From contig CAWGPP010000006.1 in the NCBI GenBank assembly GCA_963824545.1, forward strand, positions 248,001-312,000: a stretch of 64,000 bases of DNA, read 5' to 3'. A program made the translations under genes and the position numbers. The notes beneath the pieces are model-generated. The model ran no database searches. It was not told the origin of the DNA and worked only from the letters and a program-made list of their open reading frames with translations. Numbering within the stretch: position 1 is the first letter of the stretch; each line of letters begins with the position of its first letter. Positions 1-7,826 of the stretch are shown here, in pieces. The DNA is from Bog-532 sp963824545 (GTDB taxonomy: Bacteria; Actinomycetota; Actinomycetes; Streptosporangiales; Streptosporangiaceae).

Positions 1-866
1 GCAACACCACCCGGCAGGACCACGGCATCGCCAGGGCGCTGGACAACACGCTGATCCAGCTGGCCGAGGGGGCGCTGCAGGACGGCACGGCGCTGCGCCT
101 CGAACTGCCGGTGCGCAACGTCAACCGCACCGTCGGCACCATGCTCGGCTACGAGGTGACCAGGCGCTGGGGCGCCGAAGGGCTCCCGGACAACACCATC
201 GACATCTCGTTCCGCGGCTCCGCCGGGCAGTCGTTCGGCGCGTTCCTGCCGCGCGGCATCACGCTGCGGCTGGCCGGGGACGCCAACGACTACGTGGGCA
301 AGGGCCTGTCCGGCGGCCGGATCATCGTGGCGCCCGATCCCGAGGCCGCGTTCGCCGCCGACGAGCAGATCATCGCCGGGAACGTCATCGGCTACGGCGC
401 CACCGGCGGGGAGATCTTCCTGCGCGGGATCGTCGGCGAGCGGTTCTGCGTGCGCAACTCCGGAGCGCTGGCCATCGCCGAAGGCGTCGGCGACCACGGC
501 TGCGAGTACATGACCGGCGGCCGGGTGGTCGTGCTCGGCTCCATCGGCCGGAACTTCGCGGCCGGCATGTCCGGCGGGATCGCCTACGTCCTCGACCTGC
601 CCGCGCACCGGGTGAACACCGAGATGGTCGACCTGGACCCGCTGGACGCCGACGACGCCGCCTTCCTGAACGACGTGGTGCGCGGCTACGCGGCGGAAAC
701 CGGCTCGCCGGTGGCGGTCGGCCTGCTGGCGGACTGGGACGCCACGCTGGCCCGGTTCGGCAAGATCATGCCGAAGGACTACAAGCGGGTGCTGAGCGCC
801 ACCCAGATGGCCGAACGCGAAGGCCGCGACGTCAACGAGGCCGTCATGGCCGCGTCGCACGGCTGA
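1..866 (+). CDS. gltB: Glutamate synthase large subunit, C-terminal part (partial)
   Basis: The reading frame is open from the left edge of the window, so only the last ~288 residues are present. They match the C-terminal GXGXG beta-helix domain of the large (alpha) glutamate synthase subunit, with repeated glycine steps such as GKGLSGGRIIV, GYGATGGEIFL and GMSGGIAYVLD. In the family this domain is structural and sits behind the glutaminase and FMN/Fe-S synthase domains. The enzyme makes glutamate from glutamine and 2-oxoglutarate in the cytoplasm. gltD follows 150 nt downstream on the same strand, the usual arrangement. The identification is firm; everything N-terminal lies outside the window. 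Confidence 0.96.
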   Translation, partial: NTTRQDHGIARALDNTLIQLAEGALQDGTALRLELPVRNVNRTVGTMLGYEVTRRWGAEGLPDNTIDISFRGSAGQSFGAFLPRGITLRLAGDANDYVGKGLSGGRIIVAPDPEAAFAADEQIIAGNVIGYGATGGEIFLRGIVGERFCVRNSGALAIAEGVGDHGCEYMTGGRVVVLGSIGRNFAAGMSGGIAYVLDLPAHRVNTEMVDLDPLDADDAAFLNDVVRGYAAETGSPVAVGLLADWDATLARFGKIMPKDYKRVLSATQMAEREGRDVNEAVMAASHG

Positions 867-1016
867 GCCCGGCCCTCCAAGCTTGGGTAGCGGCCCTTTG
901 GGCTGCCGCCCAGGTGGCGGGACCCGCCAACGGCGCCGGGTCCCCCAACCACTTCCACCCCCGTCCCGTCCCAGCCCCTAGCCTCCGCACCGACCACAGA
1001 GAAGGACGACCGCCCG

Positions 1017-2510
1017 ATGGCCGATCCCAAGGGATTCATGACCACACCGCGTGAGACGCCGACCCGGCGCCCCGTGGACGTGCGCATACGGGACTGGCGT
1101 GAGGTATACACCGATTTCCCGGCCGGCCGGCTGGAACGCCAGGCCGGGCGCTGCATGGACTGCGGCATCCCGTTCTGCCACACCGGCTGCCCTCTCGGTA
1201 ACCTCATCCCCGAGTGGAACGACCTGGTCTGGCGGCACGACTGGTACGAGGCGTCGGAACGGCTGCACGCCACAAACAACTTCCCGGAGTTCACCGGGCG
1301 GCTCTGCCCGGCGCCGTGCGAGACCGCGTGCGTGCTCGGCATCAACTCCGACCCGGTGACCATCAAGCAGGTCGAGGTGGAGATCATCGACCGGGCCTGG
1401 GCCGAAGGCTGGGTGCAGCCCGTCCCCGCACCGGTCCACACCGGCAAGAAGGTCGCCGTGATCGGCTCCGGGCCGTCCGGCCTGGCCGCCGCGCAGCAGC
1501 TGACCCGGGCCGGCCACGACGTGACCGTGTTTGAGCGGGCCGACGCACCCGGCGGCCTGCTGCGCTACGGCATCCCCGAGTTCAAGATGGAAAAGCGGCA
1601 CCTGGACCGCCGGCTGGCGCAGATGCGCGCCGAGGGCACCGAATTCCGCTGCAACGTCAGCGCGGGCACCGACGTGACCGCCGCCTGGCTGCAGGCGGAG
1701 TTCGACGCGATCATGCTGGCCGGGGGCGCCACCATCGCGCGCGGCCTGCCGGTCCCCGGCGCCGGCGCGGGCGGTATCCACCAGGCCATGGAGTACCTGC
1801 CGCTGTCCAACCGCGCCGTCAACGCGGCCAACGCGGCCAGCGCGGCCAGCGCGGCCGGTGCCGCGGGCCCGGTCGCCGACCCCGCGATCAGCGCGCGGGG
1901 CAAGCACGTCGTGATCATCGGCGGCGGCGACACCGGCGCGGACTGCCTCGGCACCGCGCACCGCCAGGGCGCCGCGTCAGTGACCCAGCTGGAGATCCTG
2001 CCGCGCCCGCCGGAACTGCGCCCGGACCACCAGCCGTGGCCCACCTACCCGATGACCTACCGCGTCTCCAGCGCACACGAGGAGGGCGGCGACCGCGTCT
2101 ACGCCGTCTCGACCCAGGAGTTCGTCACCGACGACGCTGGGCACGTGCGCGCGCTGCGGCTGGTCGGGGTGGAATTCTCGGCTGGCCGTTTCGAGCCGGT
2201 GCCGGGCACCGAGCGGGATCTGCCCGCTGACCTGGTGCTGCTCGCGATGGGATTCACCGGAGCCGAACAAGGCCCGCTGATGGCCGACCTCGGCGTGGAG
2301 TTCGACGCCCGCGGGAACGTGGCCCGCGACAGCAGCTACGCCACCTCGGTGCCCGGGGTGTTCGTCGCGGGGGACATGGGCCGCGGCCAGTCCCTGATCG
2401 TGTGGGCCATCGCCGAAGGCCGCAGCGCCGCCGCTGGCCTGGACACCTACCTCAGCGGCGGCACCGTCCTCCCCGCCCCCATCCCCCCCACCGCCCGCCC
2501 CATCGCCTGA
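1017..2510 (+). CDS. gltD: Glutamate synthase small subunit (NADPH)
   Basis: This 497-residue protein is the electron-input subunit of glutamate synthase, passing electrons from NADPH through FAD and Fe-S clusters to GltB. Two cysteine clusters are visible near the N-terminus (C46, C49, C54, C58, then C97, C101, C105). They are followed by the FAD-binding GSGPSGLAAA motif (~150) and the NADPH-binding GGGDTGADC motif. The ATG start has a GAGAAGGA ribosome site just upstream. An Ala/Asn/Ser-rich insert (~265-285) lies between the nucleotide-binding domains and is encoded by short repeats; it is not typical of the family and is probably a surface loop. The 3' end of the gene is duplicated just downstream. 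Confidence 0.97.
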   Translation: MADPKGFMTTPRETPTRRPVDVRIRDWREVYTDFPAGRLERQAGRCMDCGIPFCHTGCPLGNLIPEWNDLVWRHDWYEASERLHATNNFPEFTGRLCPAPCETACVLGINSDPVTIKQVEVEIIDRAWAEGWVQPVPAPVHTGKKVAVIGSGPSGLAAAQQLTRAGHDVTVFERADAPGGLLRYGIPEFKMEKRHLDRRLAQMRAEGTEFRCNVSAGTDVTAAWLQAEFDAIMLAGGATIARGLPVPGAGAGGIHQAMEYLPLSNRAVNAANAASAASAAGAAGPVADPAISARGKHVVIIGGGDTGADCLGTAHRQGAASVTQLEILPRPPELRPDHQPWPTYPMTYRVSSAHEEGGDRVYAVSTQEFVTDDAGHVRALRLVGVEFSAGRFEPVPGTERDLPADLVLLAMGFTGAEQGPLMADLGVEFDARGNVARDSSYATSVPGVFVAGDMGRGQSLIVWAIAEGRSAAAGLDTYLSGGTVLPAPIPPTARPIA

Positions 2511-2887
2511 GCGGCCAACCGGCCCAGCGAGCCCGCCCCATCGCCTGAGCGGCCGGTGCTGTCGGCGAGTACCGCACGCGGGTTACGGCGAGGCGCTCGT
2601 TACCGCCAGCGAGCCCGGGCCTTGTGCCCGGGCGAGCGGCCGGTGTGTCGGCGAGTTACCCCCGCGGGGCGCGGAGCGCATTCGGGGAGTCCGGGGGGGT
2701 CGCCCCCCGGGTCAGCACAGCGCATTCGGGGGTTCCGGGGGGTCGCCCCCCGGGCCAGCACAGCCCCCCGGGTCAACACGGGTCGGTAGCGCTAACACTG
2801 GGTAAAACGTGGGTGACGGGTCTCGGCCTCATGGCATGTGACCTCTACAGTGGTACAGGTCACAGGGCGCGAGCAGAGGACTGACCT
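2511..2887. repeat. Repeat-rich gltD-pyk intergenic region
   Basis: No gene is visible in these 377 bases. They contain a second copy of the last ~22 bases of gltD (around 2535-2557). A ~43-bp unit occurs twice in tandem (about 2675-2717 and 2719-2761), followed by a partial third copy. Each unit carries a G-run/C-run hairpin (CCGGGGGG-GTCG-CCCCCCGG type) that could act as a terminator. A second short motif, GTCGGCGAGT with flanking GCGGCCGGTG, recurs near 2547 and 2633. A 25-bp dispersed repeat is also embedded here. Confidence 0.75.
2580..2604 (+). repeat. Copy 1 of a 25-bp dispersed repeat (second copy at 33931-33955)
   Basis: These 25 bases recur perfectly, in inverted orientation, at 33931-33955 next to the der stop codon. 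The core reads GGCGAGGCGCTCG flanked by GGTTAC and TTACC. The ends are imperfectly complementary, so an RNA copy could fold into a weak stem. Nothing coding is preserved between the two places, so this looks like a small dispersed element. Confidence 0.8.
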
Positions 2888-4315
2888 ATGAGCCGCCGCG
2901 CGAAGATCGTCTGCACGCTTGGGCCCGCGACCTCCAGTGCGGACCAGATCATCAGGCTCGTTGCCGCCGGGATGGACGTCGCCCGGCTCAACCTCAGCCA
3001 CGGCAGCCACGCCGACCACCAGCTGGCCTGCGAGCGGATCCGCGCCGCGTGCGGCGCCTCCGGCCGCGGGGTCGGCATCCTGGTGGACCTGCAGGGCCCG
3101 AAGATCCGCCTCGGGACGTTCCCGGCCGGCCCGGTCCGGCTCAACCTCGGCGACGAGTTCACGATCACGACCGAGGACGTGCCCGGCGACCGCTCCCAGG
3201 CGTCGACGACCTATCAGGGCCTGGCCGGCGACGTGCGGCCGGGCAACTGCGTCCTCATCGACGACGGCCGCGTCCTGCTCGAGGTGACCGGGGTGGACGG
3301 CCCCCGGGTCAGGACCAGGGTCCTGGTCGGCGGCACGATCTCCGACCACAAGGGCATCAACCTGCCGGGGATCGCGGTCAGCGCGCCCGCGCTGACCGCG
3401 AAGGACGAGGCCGACCTGCGCTGGGCGCTCGGCGTGGGCGTGGACATGATCGCGCTGTCCTTCGTCCGCCGCCCGGCCGACGCCGACGCGGTCCGGGACA
3501 TCATGGATGAGTGCGGCACCCGGCTGCCGCTCATCGCGAAGATCGAGAAACCCGAGGCGGTCGAGTCGCTTCCCGAGATCGTGGCCGCCTTCGACGGGAT
3601 CATGGTGGCCCGCGGCGACCTCGGCGTCGAACTGCCGCTGGAGCAGGTCCCGCTGGTCCAGAAGCGCGCGATCGGCCTGGCCAAGGAAAAAGCGCGCCCG
3701 GTCATCGTGGCCACTCAGATGCTGGAGTCGATGATCTCCGCGCCGCGCCCGACCCGCGCCGAGGTCTCCGACGTAGCCACGGCCGTGGATGAGGGCGCGG
3801 ACGCGGTCATGCTGTCGGCGGAGACCAGCGTGGGGGAGTACCCGGTCGAGGCCGTGGCCACGATGTCCCGGGTGATCTGCGCCGCGGAGGACGAGTGCCT
3901 GCGCCCGGTGGCTTCGCTGTCCCGCGTTCCGACCACCACCGGCGGGGCGATCGCCCGCGCCGCCGTGGAGGTCGGCGCGATCGTGGGCGCCCGCGCGCTG
4001 GTGGCCTTCACGATGACCGGGGAGACCGCGCGCCGGCTGGCTCGGTACCGGTCGCCGATCCCGCTGCTCGCGTTCACGTCCACCCCGGCCACCCGCGACC
4101 AGCTCGCGCTGATCTGGGGCGTAGAGACGTTCACCGTGCCGCTGACGGATCACACCAACGAGATGGTGCACCAGGTGGAGGCGGCGCTGCTCGACATCGG
4201 GCGCTGCGAGAAGGGCGACACGCTGGTGATCGTGGCCGGCTCCCCGATCGGCAGCCCGGGCAAGACGAACTCGCTGCGGGTGCACCGCATCGGCGACGCC
4301 CTTGCCCTCACCTGA
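2888..4315 (+). CDS. pyk: Pyruvate kinase
   Basis: This 475-residue enzyme catalyses phosphoenolpyruvate + ADP to pyruvate + ATP, the last step of glycolysis. It starts with the family hallmark MSRRAKIVCTLGPATSS, and NLSHGSHADH follows. The active-site segment LPLIAKIEKPEAV carries the catalytic lysine, then come MVARGDLGVELP and ATQMLESM. The C-terminal domain, GGAIARAAVEVGA onward, is the usual effector-binding region. Length is normal. The ATG is preceded by a GAGGA ribosome site. It is the only long frame here and is not overlapped by its neighbours. Confidence 0.98.
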   Translation: MSRRAKIVCTLGPATSSADQIIRLVAAGMDVARLNLSHGSHADHQLACERIRAACGASGRGVGILVDLQGPKIRLGTFPAGPVRLNLGDEFTITTEDVPGDRSQASTTYQGLAGDVRPGNCVLIDDGRVLLEVTGVDGPRVRTRVLVGGTISDHKGINLPGIAVSAPALTAKDEADLRWALGVGVDMIALSFVRRPADADAVRDIMDECGTRLPLIAKIEKPEAVESLPEIVAAFDGIMVARGDLGVELPLEQVPLVQKRAIGLAKEKARPVIVATQMLESMISAPRPTRAEVSDVATAVDEGADAVMLSAETSVGEYPVEAVATMSRVICAAEDECLRPVASLSRVPTTTGGAIARAAVEVGAIVGARALVAFTMTGETARRLARYRSPIPLLAFTSTPATRDQLALIWGVETFTVPLTDHTNEMVHQVEAALLDIGRCEKGDTLVIVAGSPIGSPGKTNSLRVHRIGDALALT

Positions 4316-4354
4316 TAAGGGTCTCCCGGGCGGCGCTCTTCCCCTGGTAAAGTC

Positions 4355-4441
4355 ACCCCCGGGCCGTGACTGGCGCTGAGGTGGAGTACCACCGGGGAGC
4401 GGCCCGCCGTCCGTCGGCCAGCCGCGCGCCTGGGCACCCCG
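4355..4441 (+). ncRNA. ZTP (pfl-type) riboswitch in the glyA leader
   Basis: The stretch contains the conserved blocks of the ZTP riboswitch in order: GGGCCGTGACTGGCG at 4361-4375, the pairing GGTGGA...ACCACC, GGGGAGCGG at about 4393-4401, and the terminal block GCGCCTGGGCA near 4426-4436. The last block pairs with the upstream stem to form the pseudoknot. In the known family this RNA senses ZMP/ZTP, which accumulates when 10-formyl-THF is short, and it turns on one-carbon genes such as glyA. It ends about 30 nt before the glyA start. Identification is by consensus match from memory; a covariance search was not run. Confidence 0.88.
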
Positions 4442-4469
4442 CATACCCACACGCCCGGGAGAAGAAGCC

Positions 4470-5942
4470 ATGGCCGAGACCGGAACTGCCCCCTTGGTGC
4501 CTGCCACCCCGCCCAGCGCGGGCCAGGGGTCCGCCGTCTCCACCGGCTACAGCGCGATGCTCGACGTGATCGCGGGCTCCGAGCCCGCCGTGGCCCGCGC
4601 CATCGCCGACGAACTGGCGAACCAGCGCCGCCAGCTCAAGCTCATCGCGTCGGAGAACTACGCCTCGCCCGCCGTCCTAATGGCCATGGGTACCTGGCTG
4701 TCGGACAAGTACGCCGAGGGCACCGTCGGGCACCGCTTCTACGCCGGCTGCGAGGTCGTGGATCAGGTCGAGGCACTGGCCGCCCGCCACGCCAGCACGC
4801 TGTTCGGCGCGGACCACGCCTACGTCCAGCCGCACTCCGGCATCGATGCGAACCTCGTCGCGTACTGGGCCATCCTCGCCCGCCGGATCGAGCGGCCCTT
4901 CCTGGACGAGGCGGGCGCGAAGAACGTCGATGCCCTCGACCCGGCGGCGTGGCAGCGGCTGCGGGGCGAGTTCGGCGCCCAGCGGATGATGGGCATGGCA
5001 CTGGACGCGGGCGGTCACCTGACGCACGGCTTCCGCAACAACATCTCCGGCAAGATGTTCGAGCAGGCCAGCTACGGCACGGACCCGGACACCGGGCTGC
5101 TCGACTACGACGCGATCGCCGCCCAGGCCCGCGAGTTCCGGCCGCTGATCCTGGTCGCCGGGTATTCGGCCTACCCGCGCAACCCGGACTTCGCCCGGCT
5201 GCGCGAGATCGCCGACGAGGTAGGCGCCACGCTCATGGTCGACATGGCCCACTTCGCCGGGCTGGTCGCTGGGGGTGTCCTGACCGGGAACCTCAACCCG
5301 GTGCCGCACGCCAACATCGTCACCAGCACGACGCACAAGTCGCTGCGCGGTCCGCGCGGCGGCCTGGTGCTGTGCACACCGGACTTCGCGCCCTACGTCG
5401 ACCGAGGCTGCCCGCTGGTCCTCGGCGGCCCGCTCCCGCACGTGATCGCGGCCAAGGCGGTAGCCCTCGCCGAGGCCCGCCAGCCCGCGTTCGCGGACTA
5501 CGCGGCGCGCATCGTGCGCAACGCGCGAGCCCTGGCCGACGGGCTGCTTCGCCGGGGCGTGCGCCTGGTCACCGGCGGCACCGACAACCATCTCGTGCTC
5601 GCCGACGTCGCCGCCAGCTACGGCCTGACCGGCCGCCAGGCCGAGGCGGCCCTGATCGTGGCCGGCGTTGTCACCAACCGCAATTCGGTACCGCGGGACC
5701 CGAACGGCGCCTGGTACACCTCGGGCATCCGGCTGGGCACGCCCGCCCTGACCACCCTCGGGCTGGGCCCCCAGGACCTTGATGAGGTCGCGGACATCAT
5801 GACCGCCGCGCTGACCGCCACCACCCCGCAAGCCGGCTCGAAGGCCAAGCACATGATCGACCCGGCCGTGGCCGAGGCGTGCCGCGCCCGCTGCGCCGAC
5901 CTGCTGGCCCGGCACCCGCTCTACCCCGAGATCCGGCTCTAG
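4470..5942 (+). CDS. glyA: Serine hydroxymethyltransferase
   Basis: This 490-residue PLP enzyme interconverts serine and glycine while loading one-carbon units on tetrahydrofolate. It shows the SHMT signature LIASENYAS near the N-terminus, the cofactor segment VDMAHFAGLVAGG, and the PLP-lysine motif STTHKSLRGPRGG. It is ~60-70 residues longer than the classic bacterial enzyme. The extra length lies mainly in an insert around residues 130-165 (RIERPFLDEAGAKN...), a feature I recall from one actinobacterial SHMT subgroup. The ATG has a GGAGAAG ribosome site. The ZTP riboswitch just upstream indicates control by folate status. Its stop codon overlaps that of a decayed gene on the other strand. 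Confidence 0.96.
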   Translation: MAETGTAPLVPATPPSAGQGSAVSTGYSAMLDVIAGSEPAVARAIADELANQRRQLKLIASENYASPAVLMAMGTWLSDKYAEGTVGHRFYAGCEVVDQVEALAARHASTLFGADHAYVQPHSGIDANLVAYWAILARRIERPFLDEAGAKNVDALDPAAWQRLRGEFGAQRMMGMALDAGGHLTHGFRNNISGKMFEQASYGTDPDTGLLDYDAIAAQAREFRPLILVAGYSAYPRNPDFARLREIADEVGATLMVDMAHFAGLVAGGVLTGNLNPVPHANIVTSTTHKSLRGPRGGLVLCTPDFAPYVDRGCPLVLGGPLPHVIAAKAVALAEARQPAFADYAARIVRNARALADGLLRRGVRLVTGGTDNHLVLADVAASYGLTGRQAEAALIVAGVVTNRNSVPRDPNGAWYTSGIRLGTPALTTLGLGPQDLDEVADIMTAALTATTPQAGSKAKHMIDPAVAEACRARCADLLARHPLYPEIRL

Positions 5943-6288
5943 AACTTCGGCCCGACGAACTCATCCAGCCGCGCCACCGCCTCCCGCCGCGCCACCGAGA
6001 TCGTGTTCCGCCGCGAGAACCGCCAGGCGACCCGAGCCGGTCCAGATCTCGCCGCACAACGTGCGGATGTCCCGGGATTCATTGGTGAACATGTAACGCT
6101 TTCCTGCATTCCTCAATCAGGCGGCGTGGCACACCGGGGACAGGATGCGCGCCGGCCGGTCTTCCCGGATGATCCCGCCAATCCCGCAAAGTAGCCCGGG
6201 AAATGCCGGTCGAGATGCTCACCGCGCGGAGACTTGATCCACTCCCGATGAGCACGAGGGCCCGTTCGCGCGCGTCATGATCGTACAT
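5939..6288 (-). pseudogene. Decayed helix-turn-helix protein, internal deletion and frameshifts
   Basis: The minus strand opens with an intact HTH region (MYDHDARERALVLIGSGSSL, then RAVSISTGISRATLRDWRDHP). A CPRC zinc-like motif is then readable only in another frame (SCPRCATPP). Next comes MFTNESRDIRTLC, and after another shift the tail TISVARREAVARLDEFVGPKF, whose TAG overlaps the glyA stop. As I recall it, this combination (HTH, CPRC, a large middle domain, then FTNESRDIR and DEFVGPK) belongs to a common actinobacterial family of roughly 240 residues. Here the middle is missing and at least two frameshifts are present. The family's function is uncertain to me; a DNA-binding or homing-endonuclease-like role is possible. 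Confidence 0.7.
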
Positions 6289-6375
6289 ACCGGAAGCGTC
6301 TCACCGGATACCGACAAAAGGCCGGCGGGTGAGCGCGAGACTAAGTCTCAGCTGGTGCTCCGAGTGGTGCCCGGA

Positions 6376-6452
6376 TGGTGCCCCGGGTGGGATTCGAACC
6401 CACACTGCACGGATTTTGAATCCGCGGACTCTCCCGATTGGTCTACCGGGGC
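6376..6452 (-). tRNA. tRNA-Leu (anticodon CAA)
   Basis: The minus strand folds as a complete tRNA. The 7-bp acceptor stem is GCCCCGG/CCGGGGC with discriminator A at 6379 and an encoded CCA at 6376-6378. The anticodon loop reads TTCAAAA, giving anticodon CAA, which decodes UUG. The T-arm GTGGGTTCGAATCCCAC is canonical. The variable arm is short for a leucine tRNA, as I recall for some actinobacterial Leu-CAA genes. It lies head-to-head with pdtaR, whose promoter begins about 50 nt away. Confidence 0.93.
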
Positions 6453-6499
6453 AGCGGTCGCGATGGGGACCGGCCAGAGCTAAATCTACCCGCTGCCTG

Positions 6500-6505
6500 T
6501 ACGCT
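6500..6505 (+). promoter_or_regulatory. -10 box for a leaderless pdtaR transcript
   Basis: TACGCT lies 7 nt before the GTG at 6513, a spacing that places transcription start on or next to the start codon. No ribosome site is visible. This box decides the GTG start over the longer frame, which would run into the tRNA. Confidence 0.55.
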
Positions 6506-6512
6506 CGTCAGC

Positions 6513-7124
6513 GTGAGCCAGAAGCAGCTTCGAGTCGTTATCGCCGAGGATGAGGCGCTGATCCGCCTGGACCTGAAGGAAATGCTGGAGGAAGAGGGCT
6601 ACGCCGTCGTGGCCGAGGTGGGGGACGGTGAGGCGGCGGTCGAACGCGTGACCGCCCTGCACCCCGAACTCGCCATCCTCGACGTGAAGATGCCCGTGCT
6701 GGACGGCATCTCGGCCGCGGAGCGGATCGCCGCGCAGCGGCTGGCGCCCGTGGTCATCCTGACCGCCTTCTCCCAGCGCGAGCTCGTCGAGCGGGCCCGC
6801 GACGCGGGTGCCATGGCTTACCTGGTCAAGCCGTTCACCAAGGCCGACCTGGTGCCTGCCATCGAGATGGCGGTCAGCCGCTTCCAGGAGATCGCCTCCC
6901 TCGAGTCCGAGGTCGGCAACCTGCGCGAGCGGCTCGAGGTCCGCAAGGTCCTGGACCGCGCCAAGGGCCTGCTGCAGGCCGAGCACGGGCTGACCGAGCC
7001 GGAGGCGTTCCGGTGGATCCAGAAGACCTCCATGGACCGCCGGCTCACGATGCGTAAGGTCGCCGAGGCCGTCATCGAGGGCACGATGTCCGCCGCGCAG
7101 CCGACAGAATCGTCCTCATCCTGA
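6513..7124 (+). CDS. pdtaR: ANTAR-domain response regulator
   Basis: This 203-residue protein has an N-terminal receiver domain and a C-terminal ANTAR RNA-binding domain. The receiver begins VVIAEDEALIRLDLKEML, has phospho-acceptor Asp in LAILDVKMPVLDG, Thr in VVILTAFSQ and Lys in YLVKPFTKADL. A coiled linker follows, then ANTAR (DRAKGLLQAEHGLTEPEAF...MRKVAEAVIEG). Family members act after phosphorylation by a histidine kinase (PdtaS) and antiterminate target mRNAs by binding paired stem-loops. No kinase gene lies nearby, as usual for PdtaR. The GTG start is chosen from the leaderless -10 box. The tRNA-Leu next door is a conserved neighbour in related genomes as I recall. Confidence 0.93.
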   Translation: MSQKQLRVVIAEDEALIRLDLKEMLEEEGYAVVAEVGDGEAAVERVTALHPELAILDVKMPVLDGISAAERIAAQRLAPVVILTAFSQRELVERARDAGAMAYLVKPFTKADLVPAIEMAVSRFQEIASLESEVGNLRERLEVRKVLDRAKGLLQAEHGLTEPEAFRWIQKTSMDRRLTMRKVAEAVIEGTMSAAQPTESSSS

Positions 7125-7153
7125 CGGTCGCAGCGCACATAACCGGACATAGG

Positions 7154-7228
7154 GGAGCCCGGGGTGCCTTTGGTGCCGTATCCGCCTTCCCCGGTCGGAC
7201 ACGTTCTCTACTGAGCTCCCCGGGCTCC
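7154..7228. other. 11-bp perfect inverted repeat enclosing 53 nt
   Basis: GGAGCCCGGGG (7154-7164) is exactly complementary to CCCCGGGCTCC (7218-7228). The loop is too large for an ordinary intrinsic terminator and has no following T-run. It begins 30 nt after the pdtaR stop codon. It could be a structured RNA, part of the pdtaR 3' end or an element of a small RNA. No family was recognised. Confidence 0.5.
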
Positions 7229-7826
7229 GTAGCACCACGTTAGCGAGCTTCCACCGCGCAGCGCAAAGGCGGGCCACCGGGCGGATGGCGGTCGGCCTGC
7301 ATCTTGTTGCCAGATGTTTACCGTTGCAGGCCCGTCGCAGCGCACCGGTTTCGCTGCGCTGATAAGGCATGGGCACTGTGTGACTCCCGAGTCGGCTGAG
7401 GCGGTCACCTTCCCGCCGGCCGGTGCCCCATTTCGATCACCGAGCGTGATTAAGGCCCGGTGTTGCGCCGGGAGAGCCCGGGCTGCGCGCGGCCGCCGGA
7501 CCCGCATAAAAGCGCCCGGAGTCCCGCCCACCTGCGCCTCCGCCGCGCGCCGCGAAGGCTGACGGTCCCGGACGGCCCGGCCCGCCGCCCGCCGGTCCAG
7601 GCCGCCGAACATAACAATCTCATTGCTCCCGCCGGCCGTGATCCGCCAGCAATCCGCCCGCGGCCCGCGTGCCGTGCTGCGGCATTGTCACGGTCCGCGA
7701 GGTTACCGCGCAGTTTCGTATCTTATTGTGCGAAACGGCGTGCATTTCGTGTTGTTAGCGATCACAATGCCTTTTGGAATCGGCCGATAGCCGTATCTTC
7801 GAGGAACCCAACGAAGGGAGCCTTCA
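7229..7826. promoter_or_regulatory. Gene-free upstream region of galM with AT-rich promoter area
   Basis: No credible gene lies in these ~600 bases. The last 150 are much less GC-rich than the surroundings and probably hold the epimerase promoter. TGTTAGCGATCACAA at 7753-7767 is an imperfect palindrome resembling LacI-family operators, and TATCTT near 7795 could serve as a -10 box. These assignments are inference only. The first 450 bases show nothing recognisable. Confidence 0.4.
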
